DNA of 64,000 nucleotides from Allodiplogaster sudhausi (Eukaryota > Nematoda > Chromadorea > Rhabditida > Diplogasteridae), in NCBI GenBank assembly GCA_945643635.1, contig CALZFC010000106.1, positions 388,136 to 452,135 on the forward strand. The letters run 5' to 3'. A program made the translations under genes and the position numbers. The number at the start of each line of letters is the position of its first letter. Positions within the stretch are counted from its first letter, which is position 1. Shown piece after piece: positions 10,901-18,885 of this stretch. The notes beneath the pieces are model-generated. The model saw only the letters and a program-made list of their open reading frames with translations, was not told where the DNA came from and made no database searches.

Positions 10901-10952
10901 GTATTTCGTTGGAAAACCGACCGACGGCGTTGATGAAGCCAGGCACTGACAT
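6955..10952 (-). CDS. Spliced gene: macro domain fused to Helitron-like N-terminal region, 18 exons, 923 aa
   Basis: Exons read on the minus strand: 10952-10796, 10727-10539, 10483-10353, 10153-10046, 9993-9776, 9722-9640, 9548-9492, 9430-9296, 9221-9165, 9104-8790, 8708-8658, 8604-8480, 8424-8172, 8095-8000, 7921-7608, 7555-7391, 7330-7166 and 7107-6955. All introns are GT-AG, and the summed CDS (2772 bp) stays open through every junction. Residues about 20-215 form a macro domain. Residues about 379-483 are Ser/Arg-rich. Residues about 700-873 resemble the Helitron N-terminal zinc-finger region. The function is unknown. By family, the first part should bind ADP-ribose or its derivatives and the last part comes from a rolling-circle transposon protein. 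No nuclease or helicase domain is present. The final exon is the least certain: its last 20 or so codons match nothing I recognise. The alternative is two adjacent genes, a macro gene and a Helitron relic, whose exon phases happen to agree. Confidence is high for the exons and moderate for a single transcript. Confidence 0.78.
8000..9722 (-). other. Central linker exons (exons 6-14) of the fusion gene
   Basis: Residues about 268-658. Exons 6-8 are acidic, then Pro/Ser/Lys-rich, and look disordered. Exon 10 (379-483) starts with an amphipathic stretch, VIHELLRQFKEQIAEN. A Ser/Arg-rich tract with many SRR, SSR and GSA steps follows (about 395-440), then a more ordered segment containing VQCDHIVIQTAEKP. 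Exons 12-14 are hydrophobic and Ala/Ser-rich (AYVAVLAAIQHL; FDIIANAAIASADNALRSL) and probably helical. I recognise no family. Nothing marks a gene boundary here: there is no internal stop, every intron is phase-consistent, and the sizes (46-91 bp) match the rest of the gene. Confidence 0.6.
9776..10952 (-). other. Macro domain exons (exons 1-5) of the fusion gene
   Basis: The macro signature is split over four introns and is restored by splicing. Exon 1 ends in DVIVNAANAELREG, with the ribose-contacting NAAN at residues 44-47. Exon 2 opens with DGVNRAIWEAA. Exon 3 supplies the hydrophobic strand GIIHAVAP (116-123). Exon 4 holds the phosphate-binding loop GIGIYGIP (165-172). Exon 5 gives the final strand FDVITFAAF (196-204). 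This matches the order of elements in macro folds. The glycine turn reads G-D-G-V-N (53-57) where MacroD-type hydrolases have G-G-G-V-D, so the catalytic Asp is Asn here. Binding looks preserved and de-ADP-ribosylation is doubtful. The rest of exon 5 (through residue 267) is basic and ends in VRRVFNR. Confidence 0.85.
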
Positions 10953-10976
10953 TCTGAAGAAAAGGAAAATGAAAGA
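10953..10976 (-). promoter_or_regulatory. 3' splice-acceptor-like site immediately upstream of the start codon
   Basis: On the minus strand a T/C tract (TTTTCCTTTTCTTCAG) ends with AG at 10955-10954, one base before the ATG at 10952-10950. It fits either the end of a 5'-UTR intron or a spliced-leader acceptor. It also supports this ATG as the true start. An identical copy lies at about 25816-25839. Confidence 0.5.
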
Positions 10977-11020
10977 AGTTATTTACGAAGGAATATCCAA
11001 ACAGCATTTGATTGAGAATA

Positions 11021-11075
11021 AGTGAAGATGAGCGGTCACATTACTATGTGAAGATGAGAGGTCACATTAGAAAGT
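11021..11075. repeat. Short direct repeat upstream of the gene
   Basis: GTGAAGATGAGCGGTCACAT at 11023-11042 recurs as GTGAAGATGAGAGGTCACAT about 25 bp later. One base differs. No function is evident. Copied at about 25886. Confidence 0.7.
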
Positions 11076-11439
11076 GGCAGAGAGAGAAAGAAATAAAATA
11101 AACGCGAACAATCAAGCTCTGGGTGGACAGAGAGAGAAGACAGAGACGAGATAGAGAAATTGAGAGAGAGAGAGAGACAGGATGTGAGAGAGAAAAAGAC
11201 GCAGAAATGAAAGAAAGAGACCAGCATAAACATAGTAAATGTTTGCAATAAATGCAGTAATTGTGATACAATTAGGATGTCAGCCATTTCTGCATATTAT
11301 TGAAGTATATCTGCATATCCAAATCGGTTCTCATATGAAAATACACGAAAATGTGTATTCCAGTTCATATTGATAATGTAAATATTATTAATATGGAACA
11401 CTGTAATTAAAAACACATTTTAAAAAGTCCTTGAAAGGT

Positions 11440-11970
11440 ACAATCGATGCATCCCATGCATTTGAGTATGATTCAATAATGAGTTCTATGTATAGGGCTG
11501 TACTGTATGTATATTCTCAAAGGTACTGTGTGTTGGGCGATGCTGTGTGTAGCAAAAAAGATTTTAAAAATGAACTCATGGATGATATGTTATGAAATCC
11601 GCAAACAAATGCGTAATCAGCGCATTTCCAATGCATATTCTTAAAATTAATATTGTTAACAATATGAATGCACAATAATGCACATAATGCAAATTGCGAA
11701 AAAAAAATTTTTTTCAAAAATAGAGAGAAGATATTACTAATGCATCCGATATAGTAGATGCTTTGGGCTGTACTGTATGTTCTCAAACTGTGTCTTAGAC
11801 AAAAAAATATATTAACCATGCACAAAAAATATTATTATTACTCAAGTATTACATTGCGAAAACATTGAAAAATGCGTCAATCACGCTTACCAATGCATCC
11901 GATATCTTAGATGCATTAATATATGGTACTGTATGTTCTCATAGGTACTGTGTTTTGAGCAATACTTAAA
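11440..11970. repeat. Degenerate tandem repeat with CTGTACTGTATGT motif
   Basis: Three diverged copies of a unit carry ATGCATCCGATAT, then a TGTACTGTATGT...TTCTCA motif, then AGGTACTGTGT. They sit near 11490-11530, 11735-11795 and 11890-11955. Otherwise this AT-rich stretch holds nothing I can name. Copied at 26304-26834. Confidence 0.6.
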
Positions 11971-12129
11971 AAAACGATATAAAAGATGCAAGAACTAAAA
12001 AAAAACAATTGCAACTGAAGCATAACATTGCAAGAATGTTGGGAAATGCATGACTCAAGCTTTTTCAAAAGCAATTGTAAAACATTACAGCTCCAGCTTT
12101 TCAGCGAGACACAGAAAAGAAAACACAAA

Positions 12130-12310
12130 TTAATGGCCCGTTCAAACCAATAACGGTGTCAACTGCAGTTGCACAACATTATCGGTCAATATATTATGGC
12201 TTTGAGTGGATATGGTAAGTAAACCGGAAGGTCGATTAATACCATTTTCAGTAAACCGACATATACCACACTAATCGACAGTACAAACATATATCGACAT
12301 TAGCGGCACG
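12130..12310. other. AT-rich intergenic stretch, nothing identified
   Basis: Contains the 12-bp palindrome CAACTGCAGTTG near 12159 and several TATATCGAC/TAATCGAC repeats. No coding or RNA feature is recognised. Confidence 0.4.
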
Positions 12311-12399
12311 GACTATGCTGCGAATGTAAAATCAGGTAAAATTGCGAGAAGTAAGAAGAAAACAACAAAAGCAGTAAGAAGTAGAAAAGTAGCGAAACT

Positions 12400-12900
12400 G
12401 TACATAGAGAGAGAGACAGCCAGAGAGCGCGAAGGAAGTATAGAGCGAGAGAAATAGAGAAAAAAAGGAGTGAGAGACAAAGACCGAATAGAAGAAGTAG
12501 AAAAGGTGCGAAACTGTACATAGAGAGAGAGACAGCCAGAGAGCGCGAAAGAAGCATGCAGCGAGAGAAAAAGAGAAGAATGAAAAGAACAAACATTTAC
12601 ATACAAATGATGTAAAAATACAAAAGTAACTATCTCCAGTTGGAGAGACACAAACAGAGAGCGCGAAGGAAGTATAGAGCAAGAGAAATAGAGAAGAATG
12701 AAAAGAACGAACCTTTACATACAAATGATGTAAAAATACAAAAGTAAATATCTCCAGCTGGAGAGACACAACCAGAGAGCGCGAAGGAAGCATAGGGCGA
12801 GAGAAATAAAGAAGAATGAAAAGAACGAACCATTACATACAAATGATGTAAAAATACAAAAGTAAATATCTCCAATTGATGTAAAAATAAAAAAAGTAAA
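12400..12900. repeat. About 117-bp tandem repeat, four copies, purine-rich
   Basis: AGAGAGCGCGAA[A/G]GAAG recurs near 12421, 12538, 12655 and 12773. Each is followed by GAGAGAAA, and most by ACAAATGATGTAAAAATAC and a TATCTCCAG segment. Minus-strand open frames here (Ser/Leu/Phe-rich) are products of the repeat. Copied at 27264-27764. Confidence 0.8.
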
Positions 12901-13184
12901 TGTCTCCAGTTCTACAAAAAAAGGAAAGCACAATAAAGAGTAAATATGACGCGGAACAAAGCGGGAAGCAGAAAGGCAAAGAAAGAGAGATAGACAACAT
13001 TAATAACAAAACGTGGAGCGTAATGAAATATAGTGAACAAGAAATCGGAAAAATTCAAAGAATAAATTATTGCCGCTTCTCGTATGGCGACTGCATTATG
13101 ATAGGAATTGAAGGAAGAATGACCAACAGGAGTATTTCTTTTCTCTGTTTCTTTCATCCATCTCGTATTATCGTAATATTTTTT

Positions 13185-13530
13185 AGTGCAGGAAGAAGCG
13201 GTATGACATGCCTGGGTCACTCTATCATGGCGGCCTGATTCTTATATTCTTTTCTCTTCTTGTCTGGTCTCTCTTACTTATTCGTATTATATTGTGATCT
13301 CTGCGGATTAGGCTGCGGAACAGGACACCACTTGAGCGGTGCAGGAAAAGCGATATGGCACACCTGGGTCACCAAATAAAGGCGGTCTTTTTTTCTTTTT
13401 ACTATTCTCTGCTTGTCTCGTCTCTCTTGCATATTCGTACTATCTTGTAGTGGTGAAGAAAGAAGCGATGTGGCATTCTTGTGGTCGCAGCGGTTTATAC
13501 TGAGCAACAGGACATCACGGTACAGGGTCA
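13185..13530. repeat. Degenerate 110-150-bp tandem repeat
   Basis: A motif like GTGCAGGAA-AAGCG-TATG followed by CTGGGTCAC recurs near 13187, 13340 and (weaker) 13447, separated by CTTTTCTC-CTTGTCT segments. I see no credible coding frame. Copied at 28050-28394. Confidence 0.55.
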
Positions 13531-13593
13531 ACACACGCAGTAAACTTTAGTAACTATTAAGCAATAAAAATATATACATAGCGAATTATTTTA

Positions 13594-13960
13594 CAGTACC
13601 GGTCAAAATTCTATAAACTTTTGGTTTTTTGTGCATAATTTCTTTCAAAGTTAGTGAAAGTTGATGAAATTTCCAGGGTTGCTTCTTTATGCTGTCAGAT
13701 TATTAGTTCCAAAATATTGATTTCATAGATCGACTACAAGGCGAGAAAAAAATCAATAAGTCAATATCACCCGGGTGCACATTTAGGCGTAATAAACAAA
13801 ATGGGTTGTTTCTTTGATGATCGGGTAGTTATTATTGGATACATGATTATTCTGTATTCTAGAGCATCTCTGCGATAAAGTTTTGATCTAATCGCTATTT
13901 AGTCACATGTTTTTACATGTTGACTTTTTATTACCCGTGGCTGCATGTCTTGATGGCGCT
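13594..13960 (+). mobile_element. Possible Tc1/mariner-type end (solo terminal repeat plus flank)
   Basis: After a TA dinucleotide the sequence reads CAGTACCGGTCAAAATTCTA, the style of Tc1/mariner terminal inverted repeats. I found neither the opposite inverted end nor any transposase frame in the block, so at best it is a truncated or internally deleted element. Copied at 28458. Confidence 0.4.
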
Positions 13961-14017
13961 TGGCAGCTTGCCAAGTTGCGAGAGAGACTCTTTAACGTTG
14001 TTCTTTAAGTACGTTAG

Positions 14018-14290
14018 ATACATGAGAAGAACCGCCTTTCTCTGCTGCATCCAACACCATGGAGAATGACGCCTCTATTAAAATCTACTTATTTTTGCGG
14101 TAATTTTGAGCTATAAACCATCTTTCTACCATAAAAACAAAACAAGCTAATGCCTTTCCCGGCTCAACTGAACGTAGAGCCAAGAAGGCCATCTCAGCTC
14201 GACGTCACAGCTCTCTCTTACTGTTTAACGCTAATTTAAAGACTTTTTATTACATATGGCTGCATGTCTTGATAGCCCTTGGCAAACTAA
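14018..14290 (+). repeat. F2-like fragment and E/M35 monomers inside the duplicated block
   Basis: Contains GAACCGCCTTTCTCTGCTGC with the region around it, then AAGAAGGCCATCTCAGCTCG (about 14182). It is degraded compared with the F2 copies after 37 kb. Confidence 0.65.
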
Positions 14291-14600
14291 TTTGCTTTTT
14301 TTCTTTTTAATTATGGAACTTGGGAACTCTAAAAAGCAAGGAACACTTAAAATTTTATTTCCCGAATTTTTTTGGAATTTTTTTTTTTAATTTTTAGACT
14401 TCAGAAGCTCCTTTAAAGCTCTCTGGACTTTGGAAACTATGCTCCTTTAAAGGCAAAATTTTCCTGATATTTATGGTGCTGTTGTCTATATTTTCTAATA
14501 AGCTAAGGTTCTAAGTGCTCATCTTATCTTGTGTTCTTAGTGCTTGCGGTCGTTTTGAGCTATAAACCATCTTTATACCATAAAAACAAAGCAAACTAAT
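14291..14600 (+). repeat. H linker, copy 1
   Basis: AT-rich, with GGAACTTGGGAACTCTAAAA, CTATGCTCCTTTAAAGGC and TTTCCTGATATTTATGGTGC. Copies at 18190-18540 and 29155-29510. Confidence 0.75.
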
Positions 14601-14985
14601 GCCTTTCCAGGCTCAACTGAACGTAGAGCTAAGAAGGCCGTCTCAGCTCGACTTCACGTCAAGCCAAGAAGGACCTCCCAGCTCCACAGCACGCCAATCC
14701 AAGAAGGCACTCTCAGCTCCACTGCACGTGGAACCAAATGGCCCTATCGGTTCAGCGATGCACTGAGCCGGGAAAGCAGTCAGTTTGAGGACGTACCTCA
14801 AACCTGGGTGACTAAACCGACTTTGGACAGGATGCGCTGGATGCCTATGAGCTGGCGCAACCTATGTTGGCCGAGTTTTTCTTAACATGTGAGGCCGGCA
14901 GACAGCGGGGCATATTTTATTTCTCAGACATCGAGTGTGGAAACCTCTTAAAAAAGTTTAATCGTTCAAACTTACTTTATACTTG
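14601..14985 (+). repeat. E minisatellite and an archaic A/B intermediate
   Basis: After four E monomers the sequence at 14740-14985 carries B-like CGCTGGATGCCTATGAGC followed by A-like ATTTCTCAGACATCGAGTGT. It looks intermediate between modules A and B. Confidence 0.65.
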
Positions 14986-17099
14986 ACGGTTTTTCGACCA
15001 AAATTTTTTTCTCAGCGGGGCCAATTTTTTTTGTTCTCAGACCTCGGATGAGGAAACTTCTTTTAAATGTCTAATCGTTCAGACTTACTTTTATACAACA
15101 TTACATAGCTAAAAAAACCGCCTTTCTCTGTAGAAAAATGTAGGATAGAGAGAGACACAGCTTCCGAGCTCTCTCTAAATGTTTTACGCTAAATTAAAGA
15201 CTTGTGATTACATATGGCTGGCTCAACTGCACACAAAGAATAGAAGAGAATATCAGCTCGCAGTAATAGTTTTAATATGCTTCCTTTATTTCAGATTGCT
15301 CTAAATGAGCCTGGCCGCAAAAACTGCAGTTCCAAACGGTCGCAAGGAACCGCAAAAGCTGCAGTTCCAAGCGTTCGCAAGAAACCGCCAAAGCAGCGGT
15401 TCCATGCGTTCGCAAGTAACGGCAAAAAATGAGCGGCCAGGCCCACAGGCGAACCAACCGTGTGGCGGTGCCTTGAATTCGCCGATTAAACCGATTTCTG
15501 GGATGCCCATGAACCGGCGCACACAATACTTGACGGCTTTTCGACCAAAATTTTTTTCTCAGCGGGGCCAATTTTTTTTTTGTTCTCAGACCTCGGATGA
15601 GGAAACTTCTTTTAAATGTCTAATCGTTCAGACTTACTTTTATACAACATTAAATAGCTAAAAAAACCGCCTTTCTCTGTAGAAAAATGTAGGATAGAGA
15701 GAGACACAGCTTCCGAGCTCTCTCTAAATGTTTTACGCTAAATTAATGACTTGTGATTACATATGGCTGGCTCAACTGCACACAAAGATTAGAAGAGAAT
15801 ATCAGCTCGGAGTGATAGTTTTAATATGCTTACTTTATTTCAGATTGCTCTAAATGAGCCTGGCCGCAAAAACTGCAGTTCCACACGGTCGCAAGGAACC
15901 GCAAAAGCTGCAGTTCCAAGCTATCGCAAGAAACCGCCAAAGCAGCGGTTCCATGTGTTCGCAAGGAACATCAAAAAATGAGCGGCCAGGCTAACAGGCT
16001 AACCAACCGTGTGGCGGTGCCTTGAATTCGCCGATTAAACCGATTTCTGGGATGCCCATGAACCGGCGCACACTATACTTGACGGCTTTTCGACCAAAAT
16101 TTTTTTCTCAGCGGGGCCAATTTTTTTTGTTCTCAGACCTCGGATGAGGAAACTTCTTTTTAAATGTCTAATCGTTCAGACTTACTTTTATACAACATTA
16201 CATAGCTAAAAAAACCGCCTTTCTCTGTAGAAAAATGTAGGATAGAGAGAGACACAGTTTCCGAGCTCTCTCTAAATGTTTTACGCTAAATTAAAGACTT
16301 GTGATTACATATGGCTGGCTCAACTGCACACAAAGATTTGAAGAGAATATCAGCTCGGAGTAATAGTTTTAATATGCTTACTTTATTTCAGATTGCTCTA
16401 AATGAGCCTGGCCGCAAAAACTGCAGTTCCACACGGTCGCAAGGAACCGCAAAAGCTGCAGTTCCAAGCTATCGCAAGAAACCGCCAAAGCAGCGGTTCC
16501 ATGTGTTCGCAAGGAACATCAAAAAATGAGCGGCCAGGCTAACAGGCTAACCAACCGTGTGGCGGTGCCTTGAATTCGCCGATTAAACCGATTTCTGGGA
16601 TGCCCATGAACCGGCGCACACTATACTTGACGGCTTTTCGACCAAAATTTTTTTCTCAGCGGGGCCAATTTTTTTTTGTTCTCAGACCTCGGATGAGGAA
16701 ACTTCTTTTTAAATGTCTAATCGTTCAGACTTACTTTTATACAACATTACATAGCTAAAAAAACCGCCTTTCTCTGTAGAAAAATGTAGGATAGAGAGAG
16801 ACACAGTTTCCGAGCTCTCTCTAAATGTTTTACGCTAAATTAAAGACTTGTGATTACATATGGCTGGCTCAACTGCACACAAAGATTTGAAGAGAATATC
16901 AGCTCGGAGTGATAGTTTTAATATGCTTCCTTTATTTCAGATTGCTCTAAATGAGCCTGGCCGCAAAAACTGCAGTTCCAAGCGTTCGCAAGAAACCGCC
17001 AAAGCAGCGGTTCCATGCGTTCGCAGGTAACGGCAAAAAATGAGCGGCCAGGCCCACAGGCGAACCAACCGTGTGGCGGTGCCTTGAATTCGCCGAACG
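14986..17099 (+). repeat. A array 1 (units of 548-549 bp)
   Basis: The landmark CCTGGCCGCAAAA starts at 15310, 15859, 16407 and 16956. A partial unit precedes. Unit-to-unit differences are few (CTATCGCAAG or CGTTCGCAAG; CATGTGTTCG or CATGCGTTCG). Confidence 0.92.
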
Positions 17100-18189
17100 G
17101 AATGCAGAGCCAGGAAGACCCAAGAATGAGGAGCTACCTCAAACTTGGGTAACTAAACCGGCGTTTGAAAGAAAGCGCTGGATGCCTATGAATTTGCGCA
17201 ACCTACACTTGCCGAGTTTTCGAAGGGAGTTCATGATGCTGAGTGTGCGTACTTGGAATGCTGGCAAAGTGCCAAAAAATTATTATTTTAAGAGTTTTAC
17301 TGCTTTAAAGGTTACATAAAATTACAAAAAAAATCAGAGAGTAAGAGTAGAGTGTGAGAGACATGATAGAACTGCCTCTCTCTCTCTTTCTCTCTCTCTA
17401 TGTCGTCTCTCTCTCTCTTTATTTCTAAGTGAACAGGCTACTTCAGGACTTGATCGTGTACTTGTAAGTGTCCGTGAGAACGCTCAACGTGAATTATATA
17501 CATCTCTCTGTAGCTCATTACAAAGCTCTTCCTTTGTAAAATTCACTGGTATAGAGAGAGAGTCAACTTTCGGTTTCTTTGTAAGTGTTTTAATGTGTTT
17601 TAATGGAAAGACACACATATGTTGACATCGTGCTAAAAACTTTAAATGGCTTGTGAATGCGTTCAATGGCCACGAAAAAATGCAGATTTTTGCAGAGAGA
17701 CAGAGGAATACGAGAGGAAGACAGAGAAATAGAGAGAGAGTGGAAAAGTAAGTTGTAAGTGTATGTATTTAATGTATTTCATTTGTTTGGCTGTATGTTT
17801 GCAAGAGGTGCGAAGTGGTCGACGGAGGTGCGAAGTGAGAGTCGACGTCTGTTTTTCTCTGCCAACGCTATCTCGCCTTTTCGCGCCTGTGACTTTTTTT
17901 CTCTAACCTCTCAAAAACGCACCTATAACGGGCTGTTTTCGTCGAGGGGCGGAGCTAAGCGACTGTTTCGTTGTCTAACCTCCGTGTTTTGCGAGCAGCC
18001 TCGGTGATCTCGCGTGTCGCAGCCTCGGCGAACTTGTTTTTCTTTTCTCTGCTCGTCTGATCTCTCGACTCATACCGCACTCTCGTCGTTTCTGCAGCTC
18101 TCATGCCTGCTCTCCTCTATTTCTCCCATGCATTTTGGTCCTAGTGACACTTCTGCTTGTGAACTATCTAGAGGAACTAGTTAACTAAG
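17100..18189 (+). repeat. B module
   Basis: Full copy joined directly to A array 1. Its CT tract has the variant CTGCCTCTCTCTC (17374). It ends with the CATGCATTTTGGTCC type of 3' part. Confidence 0.88.
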
Positions 18190-18540
18190 TTGATCTTTTT
18201 TCTTTTTAATTATGGAACTTGGGAACTCTAAAAACCAAGGAACACTTAAAATCTTTTTTCCCCGAATTTTTGGAATTTTTTGAGGCCTTTTAGCTGTTAG
18301 AAGCTACTTTAAAGCTCTCTGGACTTTGGGAACTATGCTCCTTTAAAGGCAAAATTTTCCTGATATTTATGGTGCTGTTGTCTAAATTTTCTAATAAGCT
18401 AAGGTTCTAAGTGCTTTACAAAGTTCTATTGCAAAGTGCTCTTCTTATCATGTGTTCTAAGTGCTACTATAGAAATCTTCAAATTTTTCTGGTCATTTTG
18501 AGCAATCAACTATGTTTCTGCGATAAAAATGAAGCAAGAT
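18190..18540 (+). repeat. H linker, copy 2
   Basis: Replaces the C and D arrays here. Its tail, TTTCTGCGATAAAAATGAAG, precedes the minisatellite, as it does in front of nearly every M35 array. Confidence 0.75.
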
Positions 18541-18885
18541 ACAAAGAAATTGCCTTTCCCGAAACCACTACACGTTGAGCTAAGAAGGCCATCTCAGCTC
18601 GACGTCACGTCAAGACAAGAAGGCCAGCTCGGCTCGGCGTCACGTCAAGCCAAGAAGGCCATCTCAACTCGACGTCACGTCAAGCCAAGAAGGCCATCTC
18701 AGCTCGACGTCACGTCAAGCTAAGAAGGCCATCTCAACTCGACGTCACGACAAGCCAAGAATGCCATCTCAACTCGACGTCACGTCAAGCCAAGAAGGCC
18801 ATCTCAGCTCGACGTCACGTCAATCTAAGTAGGCCATCTCAGCTCGACGTCACGTCAAGCTAAGAAGGCCATTCCATGTGTTCGC
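18541..18885 (+). repeat. M35 minisatellite, about nine monomers
   Basis: Monomers vary at single sites (CAGCTCG or CAACTCG; AAGCC, AAGCT or AAGAC). Because 35 is not a multiple of three, the array stays open in rotating frames, which explains the open frame at 18529-18723. Confidence 0.88.

Larger units (their letters stand above)
10904..14519. repeat. 3.6-kb segmental duplication, copy 1 (contains the 5' end of the gene)
   Basis: This block matches 25767-29378 at an offset of 14863-14864. I saw only a few differences: one extra base in the A/T run near 11700, T/C at 13230, one fewer T near 28490 and small T-run changes near 14380. The left edge falls inside exon 1 and the right edge inside an H linker. 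Inside are GA-rich tandem repeats, AT-rich DNA and a transposon-end-like sequence. No coding gene is visible apart from the 49 bp of exon 1. Confidence 0.93.

Noticed and set aside
12300..12933. Minus-strand Ser/Leu/Phe-rich membrane-protein-like frames
   Set aside because: They overlap in two or three frames and follow the 117-bp purine-rich tandem repeat.
18541..18885. CRISPR array
   Set aside because: The 35-bp repeats abut without unique spacers, and the window is eukaryotic.
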